From: Micromussa lordhowensis
Lineage: Eukaryota > Cnidaria > Anthozoa > Scleractinia > Lobophylliidae
DNA length: 64,000 nucleotides
Assembly: GCA_964020085.1 (NCBI GenBank)
Contig: OZ026597.1
Coordinates: 5,111,894 to 5,175,893 of the forward strand
Direction: 5' to 3'
Below the pieces are notes generated by a model. The model made no database searches and was not told the origin of the DNA. It saw only the letters and a list, made by a program, of their open reading frames with translations. The first letter of the stretch is position 1. Each line of letters opens with the position of its first letter. Shown here piece after piece: positions 48,250 through 58,649 of this stretch. The position numbers and the translations under genes were made by a program.

Positions 48250-48800
48250 GGATACATTGAGTTTTAGAAATGTAGCTTCAATTGTCAGAGTATTCTAAAA
48301 TGTTACAGCTACAATTTGGACTCCTAAACACTTTTACCCAAAATATTCACGAATAGATCTGTTGCTTTAAATTATATTTTTACTAAAAGTATTCACTATA
48401 ACAACTGATCTTCAACGCCAACTGTAGCTCCATTGTCCGATTCGGACAAAAATTTACCAAACATTTGCTCTATTGCTTTTTAAAGCTGTAGTTTCAATTG
48501 TCTGATACTTCTAAAATTTTAACGCGTACCTTTTTGCTCACTATTCGGTAGCTCCAATTGTCTGATACTTCTAAAATTTGATCACTATCGTTTGCTACAG
48601 ACAAAAATTTATCAAACATTTTCAATCAGGTCTATTGCTTTTCAAAACTGTAGTTTCAATTGTCTGATATACTTCTACAATTTTATCGCTTTGCTTTTTG
48701 TTCAGTTCTCCAGTTGTCTGATTCTTCTAAAATTTTCCAAAGATTCTGATTCTTCTAAATTGTTATTGCTTTCGTTCGCAAGTGTCAATGTCTTATTGAA
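48250..48800 (+). repeat. Degenerate minisatellite, about 70-100 bp period
   Basis: GTAGTTTCAATTGTCTGATA with CTTCTAAAATTT recurs at about 48,264, 48,422, 48,487, 48,549, 48,650 and 48,709, separated by related text (ACAAAAATTTATCAAACAT). Unit length varies. Confidence 0.7.
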
Positions 48801-49228
48801 AAATACTTAACAGATTTTGAAGCTTGATGACCAGACATTAACCTTTAACACCTCGCTGAAAGTAATTTGTAGAAGATAACGAAGCAGCCATGAATTTTGT
48901 TTTTTTAAAAATTGGCCTATAATTGTCGGGATTTGCTTTATTATTTCGGCTTAAAGTGACGGAAGCTCTAAATTGTTTCAAGCGCTAGGACTAGATTGCA
49001 GTTTTCGCGTTTTTTTTTTATTTCGTAGGAGTAATAGGGTTAATGGCTTGCTTTTCCTATCTTCTTGAAATAAATTGGATGATGATATCACGTGAAATAG
49101 TTAAGCTGTGAATGACGGCCAGCTAGAAATCTATATACAGAAATGAGACGAGCCAGTTAAAATGTCTACAACTGCAACGTTTCTGCACAACATCGAGAAG
49201 GTGGTGACCTTTTAGAATCGCTGTAGTT

Positions 49229-49428
49229 TAAAAGAGTTTATGTAGTTGGGCTGCAATAGACCAATTTCGATATATTAAAATTCAGCCTAAAACAACAGAC
49301 CTCAGGGGAATAAACCCCACAACCTCTGTAGTTATTCCCCAGAGCCTCGTGCTGAGGTCTATTGTTTTAGGCTGAATTTTAATATATCGAAATTGGTCTA
49401 TTGCAGCCCAACTACATAAACTCTTTAA
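49229..49428. repeat. 200-bp palindromic MITE-like element
   Basis: Arms of about 90 bases (AAAGAGTTTATGTAGTTGGG ... GCCTAAAACAACAGACCTCA) and their complement surround a short spacer with GGGGAATAAACCCC. Near-perfect pairing indicates recent mobility or conversion. Confidence 0.85.
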
Positions 49429-49577
49429 CATACTTCAACTTTGAAATGTTTTTACCTTCTCAATGTTCCGTAGAAACGTTGCAGATGTAGAATTTTTAAC
49501 TTGCCGTTATCATTTTTGCAGATAGGTCCCTAGCTGCTCGTTGTTTTACGCCTGAATATTTTACAAGATATCATCAT

Positions 49578-49801
49578 GGAATATACCATCTTGAACACAA
49601 ACAACAATTTGTTGAATTCAAAAAATTTTTTGAAAAACTCGAGTGCTTGGAATTAAAAATTTTCGTTAGTTTGTGTTCAACACGGTATATGTTAATTTTA
49701 TTTTTGGCGGGAAAAATTTACGGGAGTTGCCATTAATTTTTTGTCAAAAAAAGTTGCCAGGGGAAACGCCGTGCAAATTTCTTCCAATTTTCCCGCCAAA
49801 A
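49578..49801. repeat. Two adjacent inverted-repeat elements
   Basis: ATATACCATCTTGAACACAAAC at 49,579 pairs with GTTTGTGTTCAACACGGTATAT ending at about 49,690. TTGGCGGGAAAAATTT at about 49,705 pairs with AATTTTCCCGCCAAAA ending at about 49,800. Both look like short non-autonomous elements; the GGCGGGAAAA word recurs near 50,200. Confidence 0.6.
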
Positions 49802-51757
49802 GTCTTAGTATATAATATCAGGGCAATTTTTTTTTGACACCTTTTAAGTGATTAAATTGAATTTCAATAAACTAATTAAAGTATACTTGCGACTTTTTGA
49901 TTTGTCATTATTGAATTAAAGCTATTTGATTGTCAATAAAAGAAACAAAAAAGACAAAACAAGCTTGAGTGTTGTATTTATTACTTTTATTGAATGTATG
50001 AAATAACACTTTATTAATAACAGTTAAGGGAGTACTAACAATATACAGTAATTAAAAATATTATCAAATGAAAAAAAGGCGCATGCTTATTTTAGACACT
50101 TGTTGCTATAAGTAAATACAGCCAGCCAGGGTTGACACAGAAAATAAAAAAATGGCGCATGCGTATTTTTGGCGCCCGTATTTTTTCTAAGTTTTTTGGC
50201 GGGAAAATTGAAAATTTTGACAAGGGTTACCATGCAAGTAAATTCAGCCAGCCAAGACAATTTTTAGTAAACACGTTTAATAAACAATAGAATTAATAAA
50301 CAATAGAACAAAAAGGAATAAACTTATCAGCGACTTACATGTAAATTCGGGTCTCAAGGAAACATTTATTTTCAAATCGCTTTTGATGCAAGATTTTCAA
50401 CAAACAAGAATATTCATTCCAAAATTGGTCCGGAAAAAAATAACCAAGACTTGTGATTCCTAAACACGAAGACTAGCCGTAAAAACGTGCTTCGCGAGCA
50501 CGCACCGTTTACAAAGGTCTCTATAATTGGCCAAACGAGACAATGGGTAAACAACACAAACAATGCCCCTAGTCTTAACAACAAAAGAGGTGCAGATTAA
50601 CAAGAACGAATCAAAATAGAGGTTGTAAAGAGGTGCAGGCCATCTCCGTGCTTCTCAAGGAGAATCATCAAAGACTGTCGAAGCACACGAGACGATAACT
50701 CGGTGAATCATATGATAGAAATGTACGTGACTATTGAACAACAATGTTGTTGCGTTACACCGACGATCGTTGAGAATATTTTAACAAAGTTTTGCACGGG
50801 AATTACTCAAATTAAGGAAATGTTTCCGTATTTTAACTTATAACTCAGAAAATAAAGTTTTCTTTAGTACCCTGCTGCCTTGTCGTTTGTCTAAACAAGC
50901 TAACAAAATGTTAAACAGTTAAATCTCCGGTTGCAATGTCGTGTATTGAAATTCCCGCACAAAAAGCCTTATTAACATATTCTCAATGGCCGCAAGTGTA
51001 ACGCATCAGCACTGATGCTCAAGAGTCACGAACGCGTCAGTCACATAATCCACAAAGTTCTCGCATCGTCAACAAAGACAAAAAATTTAAACTGGATTAC
51101 AAAACCTAACTAAATCATTTTTCGGACCGATCCTAATGAAAAAAATTCCTATCTTAAACGTCCTCTACGTTTTGGTTCGGAAAAAAAGTCTCACAATCTC
51201 TCAATCTATCTTACGTTTGTCCCTTGCACACACTATGTCTTGTCCTCAGCATCCTTTCTTCTTCTTCCAGTGTCTTGTCTTTGCCTTATTTTCCAGCAGT
51301 CGTCTGGTTACTCCGGAATCTTGAAAGATAGGAAACAAAAACGTTTGTTTGTTGTTTGTATTGTATTTGCACTTTCTTAATTAGCACTGAACTACGTGAG
51401 CCTTTCTTCATCCTATTCAATATACACGTACATTGGCTAAATAAGTCCTGTATTGATGATTGTCCTTATTCTCACCTGTTTGCTTGTCAATGTATTGATT
51501 TGTAAGGAGTAGGGAGAAGTAAGATTTCGATCACTTCTGTAGGCTTATGGATCAGAAAACCTCAACCCTCAACATTATCTGCAATAACTATTGCTATGAC
51601 GTACTTCTCTATTTCCGTTGTTCTTTAAAAGAGAGAAATACAGTTGAATTTGCTGACTGGTTACTGGACCAATTAACACAGGCTTCTAACTTTACAATAG
51701 AAATGCCAGTAGTAAAGTGAATGACAACGATGCTACAGCTATGAAGTTGTAGATTGA
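49802..51757. other. Intergenic, no gene seen
   Basis: AT-rich sequence with scattered TGGCGC/GGCGGG words (50,150-50,215) related to the neighbouring inverted repeats. Short ORFs have no support. Confidence 0.5.
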
Positions 51758-51942
51758 GGGTACGTTCCTTTGGTGTGATCCGAATCCGGATCAGTGATCC
51801 AAGATCACACGTATCATGGTACATCAAAGGAATCGATGAATCCACTCTGATCACGGATTCATCGGTTCCTTTGATGTACCATGATCCAAGTGATCTTGGA
51901 TCACTGATCCGGATCCAGATCACCACAAAGGAACACACCCTT
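51758..51942. repeat. 185-bp palindromic MITE-like element
   Basis: GGGTACGTTCCTTTGGTGTG at the left pairs with the complement ending at about 51,941. Inner arms (GATCCAAGATCAC, CATGGTACATCAAAGGAA) also pair. Nearly the whole unit is one hairpin; ORFs on both strands are shadows. Confidence 0.85.
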
Positions 51943-54214
51943 AGTAAACAGTAACCCAGGTGAAGTTTAACAGGCCTCAGCAACAGTTATCATTGAAAAG
52001 TCTCCCTATTTCGTGTCTACAATATTTCAAGTAAATGTGTTGTACATTCATGTAATGTACTCTCCCTGATTTACTTTTGTTCCATCAACCTGGTAAAACG
52101 AACTATCTGGTCACGACAAGAATATTTAAAAGAAAACAAGTTCCACATATTCGAAGACATTCCAACAAATTTCAGCTCAAAATTCAAAAAAAGGAAATCT
52201 GAGTAATTATCTAGTTCTAATTGTCTCATGAATTATACCGTTTAGCTGATATTTTCCAACCATATTCCTTTCAGCAAAAATGCGTATTTTCTCAGTTCGG
52301 AAAATTGAAAAGAAGGCTATGCTTGCTCCTTGATTTCAGTGAGCCATCAGTTGTTATAAGAAACATGTTTAGATCAGTAAATGATTTCTTTGAGGTCATC
52401 TGTTAGATGATTTGTCCGTGGAAATGCACGTGGAGTCGATTGACAACTGTGGATAGGAAATCTCGCGTTAAAACACGATTTATTAATTACAATTATTTGG
52501 AGACATCTGTAAATTGTCCGAAGACATGTCTAGATCAAAACAGGAACGCTGTAAGATAAAACCTTGAGCTATCTCTCATTTTTCAGTAAGTATGTGGCGA
52601 TCGAAACATGACCTGTCTGATAAAATTTCGAATCATCATTCAGTTGTCAGTGAGGACATTGCAATGAAAACTTTCTTTGACAGTGAAAATTAGGAATAAT
52701 CTGTCAGTTGTTAGCTAGGGTGTTCAGATAAAAGTAGTATAGGCGGCAGAGAATTGTCCTGTTTTGTGGTGAATTCTCGTTAACTTGGATTACTCGAACG
52801 TTGATGACGTCAGGATTGAGGACATGAAAAAAATGCGCGGAAAACTTCCTAATTTAGGCGGAACATTCCTGAGTATTCGAAACTCGAAATGTATCTATAT
52901 TTGCAACCAGAAAAGACAACCAAAAACCACTTTTTAGAACGAAAAGAATACAAACGGGTTACAAACATTACAAATAGACAAGGCATGGTCTAAAAAAACT
53001 TATCTGTATTAACTTGACGTTTCGCATGTTACAACATACATCTTCAGAAGTGACGGTTAAAACTATAACAGAGTATTATAAATTTAAAAATAAAACGAAG
53101 CACTGGTGACAAGATAAGATAAATAACAAAATTGATACTTCCGGTAGTTGATACTTCCGGTAGAAATAAATAAAGAAACAGCTTCTCGCTGCCAACGTTT
53201 TCATGGAGTGAGGGTTTTAAGGGGGAAAAACCAATCCCTCCTTTCTAAATGCTTATGCTATGTTAATGACACGTTTACGTAGTGCAAAACATCCAAAGCT
53301 GATTTCTACGGCACATTCATTTGTGGCGTCATATCACAGCGGATTCAAAATCCGCCATCTTTGTCTTCTGATTTATTCAAAGAAGCATAAAAAAAAAAGC
53401 CAAACTGATTTTACGTTGTCGTAATATAAGAATTCTAGAACTGTAGAAATAATAGAGATATTTCAAAAGTATCATCAAAGTCCTAGACTTCATATTTCCG
53501 TTGAGCACCCTTTGAAAAAATGGTTGCCATGGAAGCGTCATATAACGATGAAAAGTGTTGATACAGAGATGTTTCCCACGATTACTGTATTTTTGGTATT
53601 TTCACCATTATTGGGCATTATTTGACATAAGTTTGAAATCAGCCTTGGCACTTCTTTTTACCCGACCACCTCACTCTCGCCACGGCTAGTTGTCCCCATA
53701 TATATGAGGAATATTTCATCTCTGCAAGGTCGACAATTTCCGTGTCAAAAATAAGCAGAAACACAATAGAAATACAGCAACCAGGGTAGAGGGCATGCTT
53801 TTTGAGCTTCTTTCAGTAAACACATAATATTAACCAGAGGACATCTGGTTTCCGTTGAATGTTAAAAGATGCGTCACAATCACAGTGAATGCACTGATCA
53901 TTATCAGAAATCAAATATTTCCTTTCTTCAAGTTATACTCCGATCATGTTTTGGAAACGGTACGTGACAAGCCTATATGTTGGAATTAGAGCCACTAAGA
54001 CAATGCTATCTTAAGGCACAAGTCTATGTGCTTTATTTGCTTGGTGGGTATTTGTCTGTAAGGCAATTCTTTTGCTTGAAAATCAGTTTTAAAAGACCGT
54101 ATCTAACATTACAAAACTCAACTATCAATTTCAAACAGGTAGTTTACAAATGTTTAAAGTTGCCTACAAGGTCCGCAAATTTCAACCAAGGCGATAATGC
54201 ACTTATTTCCAATG
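51943..54214. other. Intergenic, no gene seen
   Basis: ACGTTTCGCATGTTACAACATACATCTTCAGAAG-type text near 53,020-53,060 resembles the end of a dispersed repeat, but the family is not recognised. No exon-like signal was found. Confidence 0.45.
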
Positions 54215-54225
54215 AGGTGTCTACA

Positions 54226-54378
54226 GATGTAAGTACATATGAAATAATTCATATATTTGAACTGCGGTTATGGATGAAAGTGAAGAATGATCCTCGCAGT
54301 GAATTTTCCAATTTAAGCAACTGGAAAGAAGAAGCCTGAAAAAAAGCTCAGTTGGTAGAGCATCGCACCGGTATCGCA

Positions 54379-54409
<31 letters not shown>

Positions 54410-54483
54410 TAATTTTTTTCAGGCTTCTTCTTTCCAGTTGGTTAAATTGGAAAATTCACTGCGAGGATCATTCTTCACTTTCA
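54226..54483 (+). mobile_element. Second tRNA-containing foldback retroposon, 11-bp target duplication
   Basis: AGGTGTCTACA lies at 54,215-54,225 and 54,484-54,494. The left arm (GAACTGCGGTTATGGATGAA ... AGAAGAAGCCTGAA) is joined directly to a tRNA-like body that lacks its first 9 bases (GCTCAGTTGGTAGAGC ... GGTTCGAATCC, 54,346-54,409). The complementary arm follows to CTTCACTTTCA. It is the same family as 41,433-41,880 but without the extra internal foldback. Confidence 0.8.
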
Positions 54484-54494
54484 AGGTGTCTACA

Positions 54495-55199
54495 AATAAA
54501 TTTAAAAAAGTGAAGAAACACGAGCACAAATTATCGAACTCAAAATTTGGAATATACGGTTCTACTGCAGATTGAACTTAAAAAGACATGAATAAAGTTT
54601 AATAAAAACACCTACAAATTTCACAAAACATCTACAAAATTTCAAAAAGATGGCAAAAGAATTTCAGAACGACATCTACAAATTTCAATCCGACCTTACA
54701 AATTAGAAAGCGTCTCAAAAATTAAAATGAAACGAAAGCATGTATATATTTGAATGCGTATCTTCAAAATTACCTATAAGGCGTCCTAAAAGTTTCTAGA
54801 CAAACGTGTTAAGGCTTCACAAATATAACCTCAACTCCCAAAATCGTGAATCTCCCAAAATTTCGAGATCATGCCGAGTAGAAAATACAAAATTACAGAA
54901 AGAAATAATCATGACTTTATTTTAAGCAGGATTGGAATTGCATTGTTTTTCTGCTAAATAATCGAGTAGTCATTGGTCTTTCCTCAGACATCCGAAAGCA
55001 TTATCGCATTGTGAACGTTTTGGTGTCATAAACTGCGTCAATACAATCCGGTCAAAATTTTATCTCCATCTGAGAAAACGTCAAAAAAAAAACCAACAAC
55101 CTAGACCTGTCAGCAGCCTCTGACAGACACTCTTATTACCTCACCACTGAATTGAACTAAATAAAGCAATCAAACGCACCTATAACTTTCATCATCCAG
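54495..55199. other. Intergenic, no gene seen
   Basis: A local repeat of ACAAATTTCA/CTACAAATTTC words occurs at 54,610-54,720. This is the 3' side of the decayed gene described next. Confidence 0.45.
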
Positions 55200-57053
55200 T
55201 TAATGGCATCTTTGTTTCCAATTCTCCAAGCCTTCTCTCCAAAACTGTTTTTTCATTTGTCCCTGAAGGAATATAATGTAGTAAGTTAAAGATCCGATAG
55301 CACATTTGCGGCCTAGTGGGGATAATTGGTAAGCAAAAGTAAGATCGAACCTTAAAGAATTGGCATTTTAATTCTTTAAAAAATCTCTCTATTACCTTGT
55401 TCGTGATTGCTCCACAGATGAGGTAGCCAAATTCGTACAGTGTGTACATCATCAAGCTATCTGAAAATGTAAAGAACATCGTAATGAAATTCTCTGCAAG
55501 TGTCACAGTAGAGCTTCAGAATGCAAGTTACCCTTTACAAAAAACAAACAAACAAATAACCCAAAAAAACTAAGACTAAGACTCCAAATATTAAATATAA
55601 ACGCCCCTACTCCACTCGTTTTAAATCACTACCTCTCTAGACCCGCAAACAGACAAATGTGAACCTTGTTCTATACTCTTCTCGGCCAAGATGAAGTCCA
55701 GATCGTCAGTGAAATTATATGGAATCTGCGTCTGGTATTAATGTTATTCATCTATCGATATCCAAATCCAGACCGTCAGCTTAATTTCTTTGTACCTTTT
55801 AATTTAAACATAAATCAAAAACTCACTTAAACGTACCTCATATGTTATTATCCAACCTTCTACAGTCATCTATCGCTGTTCCAAGTTCTTCAAACTGACC
55901 CGTTCCAGTACGATGCCCTTCATATATGGGAAAAGAAATGAAACGTATTGATGTTACTCAAGGTTTCCTTAATTTATTACCAGCCCAGAAATGGTACCCA
56001 GAGAAAAAACTGACAAGAATGTGTGAACATAGGTGAATCCCACAAAGACTTGACTATAAATTCTGATTACAAATATCTCATATCATCTAGGGGAACATAG
56101 ATATTCAAATTTTGTTTGGACGAAGGTATGCACCTTCCCCTACCCCCAGTTGGTTTCATCAACTGATATGCCCCCCCCCCCCCGGTCAAAACATTGATTT
56201 TTTTTTATTGAATTTCGTATTGACTTTTTATGGGTTGGGAGGGGTGTGAAAATACCGGATGGTTCGTCAAATTCCTGAAAATATACATCCCCACCCCTTC
56301 CCCCGGAAAAATGAAAATAGGAATCACGTCAATAACGCACTGGTAAATTACCATCAACTTCTCTGAGCAAACATGCTCATTAATGGGAAAATCAAGTCAC
56401 CGACGGGACATTGCATGTTTTACTTTTTGAAACACTGGATGACATTTAAGTTTAAGACTGTTGCGTCAGATATACATGTAGCGAGGAGTGAGCAATTTGT
56501 TTTGCGTATTATAAACAGTCCAGTCCCGATCTTAGCAACGGAACCTTCATGCGGAAAATAATCACTTTGATGACATTTATTAAAAAAAACTCACGTACAT
56601 GTATGACAATTTTTCCTTTTTGTTACGGGAACAGAAAAGGATTCAGCCAAAAAATAACAATTCAATCAAATCAGGATTGTCAAAAAGGACGGAATCATGT
56701 AGATTCGCCTGAAGACATTTTAAAGCATGTTATTCCAGGTAAACAATGTTTAAGCATGTAAACGTAAACTTCGGTTTCGACGTAGTGGAGCAAACCGTTT
56801 TGAATTCGCAATTCTATCACACGGTGAGAATATTAAAAAGCAACGAAGCAAACTTACTTCTTTAAACAACATGCACAGAGAAGACTAAATGTAAGGAAAC
56901 TATAGTGAGTTAATTTACCTTGAGACTCTGAAAGGTGTGCTAAAAAGTCTTCATCTCCGCTGCTGAAAAGTACATTAACCACTTGTTCACTTCCCTCTCA
57001 GTACACGGTAGAACAAAGGCCTTCTTGTCGTCGTTCAATTCATAAATTTTCAT
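55200..57053 (-). pseudogene. Decayed four-exon host-type gene
   Basis: Exons on the minus strand are 56,919-57,053, 55,837-55,917, 55,396-55,460 and 55,200-55,262. The first holds ATG at 57,053 and MKIYELNDDKKAF. The others carry HRTGTGQFEELGTAIDDC, SLMMYTLYEFGYLICGAITN and MKKQFWREGLENWKQRCH before a TAA. All borders have GT and AG, and phases agree across all three introns (1, 1, 0). Two lesions are seen: a frame change in exon 1 around GAGAGG (about 56,995) and a TGA at the end of exon 2, where a CGA-to-TGA change would explain it. The family is not recognised. A sequencing error could account for the first lesion but not easily for the second. Confidence 0.5.
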
Positions 57054-58007
57054 GCGGGAACTAGTTTCGTGAAGATTATAAACGAAGAATCAACGCAACT
57101 TTACTTTCCCTTCGCTTGGTAGTTGCCGCATGCGAAGGTGAAGATGAATTATGAATATTAATAAGTGAACGTGATTTGAATTTCAAAAAGCTCCACTACG
57201 TGTAGATTTTCTGGAAGACTGGAGCGGTTTTTGCTAATTTCCATTCTTGTTTACGGTGTAGAATCCTGCGTTTATGAGCTCTATATGATTCAGAGGAATT
57301 CAGTTGGATAACTGCTAGGATTAATTTCTGTTTGGGGGAACGGGAGGGTGAGTTGGTTCCCTCGGCCATTAGGGACCTTAACCAATGACGACGGCGACGC
57401 CAAGGATAACGCCTAGAAAAAAATGAATTTATATTTTACCATCGAATCTCACAGATGCCTAGATCTGTTGACGTCTATCGGCCTCAGAACTTGCTCAAGC
57501 TTAATATGTAATGCCAGCGTTCAATTCCAAAAGAAATACGAACAATAAGCTGCCGTCGCTCACGTTCTCCAATATACCCAGAACTTGGTCATTTCACGTT
57601 GTTGTTTTGCCTAGGACGGCTAAGAAATGGCCAAGAATTATAACGCACGTGCGCAGCTATTGTTCTGCTCATTAAACCTTTTGTTTTGTGGCGTTCTCGT
57701 TGCCGTTGCTGTCGTGGTTTGCTTAAGGTCCTATTGACTGTCTGTGGCCGTGTTTGTTAAAAAATCAGCAAAAATTACATACATGGCCACATATTTTTTT
57801 AGCTTGTCGGATTGCTGACACATTTTATAGTTTTGAACATGTTCTTTGATATCTAAGAAATAAGTGGCGACTCTACAAAATCAAGAGTAACTGGTAAAAA
57901 AGATTTACATGTTTTGCATCATACCGGGGCTTACTTCATGTCAGGAAAAAGAAACTTCTTGAGATCATGAGTGTTAAGCTAACTTCTGTACTTGTTTTCC
58001 TACAATT

Positions 58008-58198
58008 AAGCAATAGAGCACTTTTTCCGTGTTTAAATAGCCTCATCTAAACACGAGGAGGGTTGGGAGAATTCGAGACTGTTATGTAAACCTGAGACGT
58101 AGTCGAGGGTTTCCATAACTTTCGAGAATTCTCCCAACCGTACCCTATGAGTGTTAAGATGAGGCTATGTAAACACGGAAAAAGTGCTCTATTGCTTT
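58008..58198. repeat. 190-bp palindromic MITE-like element
   Basis: AAGCAATAGAGCACTTTTTCCG at the left pairs with the right end. Inner arms GTGTTTAAATAGCCTCATCT and GGTTGGGAGAATTC also pair with complements, around a spacer near 58,085-58,100. Confidence 0.85.
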
Positions 58199-58381
58199 TA
58201 TAAAATAATTCTCAAAAATACGGGCGAATCTAAAACGTCACAACCGTGTTTACATACCCTCATCTAAACACACCTATCGACCAATGAGAGCGCGCGTAGT
58301 GACTCAGTTATTTTATAATATATCATTGATCAAGGTCTCATTTCCAGGCTTTGCCCATAATTAACACCCAACTTACGTCAG

Positions 58382-58649
58382 GTGGAGGCGCAGTGGTCTG
58401 GTCGTACTGGGCTTGTCTCCAGATCGAGCGGTCCGGGTTCGTGCCCTGGCCGGGGACATTGCGTTGTGTTCTTGGGCAAGACACTTCACTCTCAGAATGC
58501 CTCTCTCCACCCAGGTGTATAAATGGGTGCAGGCCAATTTAATGCTGGGGGGTAACCCTGAGATGGACTAGCATCCCGGCCAGGAGGAGAGTAGACGCTT
58601 TGAAATGCTACGAAAGCCGGGATAAGCTCCGGCCTGATGGGTCACCTGA
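58382..58649 (+). mobile_element. tRNA-derived SINE, interrupted by a LINE
   Basis: The head has an A-box-like GTGGTCTGGTCG and a B-box GGTTCGTGCCC (58,436). The body follows with TTGGGCAAGACACTTCACTC and CACCCAGGTGTATAAATGGG, text typical of marine-invertebrate SINEs. The tail CCGGGATAAGCTCCGGCC is interrupted at 58,650. The SINE resumes at 61,458 (CTTGTATGCAGACTATC) and ends near 61,490. Confidence 0.75.

Noticed and set aside
51609..51983. 124-codon antisense ORF and its 66-codon partner
   Set aside because: The similar sequences on both strands come from the 185-bp palindrome.
55192..55506. Continuous 104-codon ORF on the minus strand
   Set aside because: Splice signals inside it show that only parts are exon; the terminal portion is in a different frame from the spliced reading.
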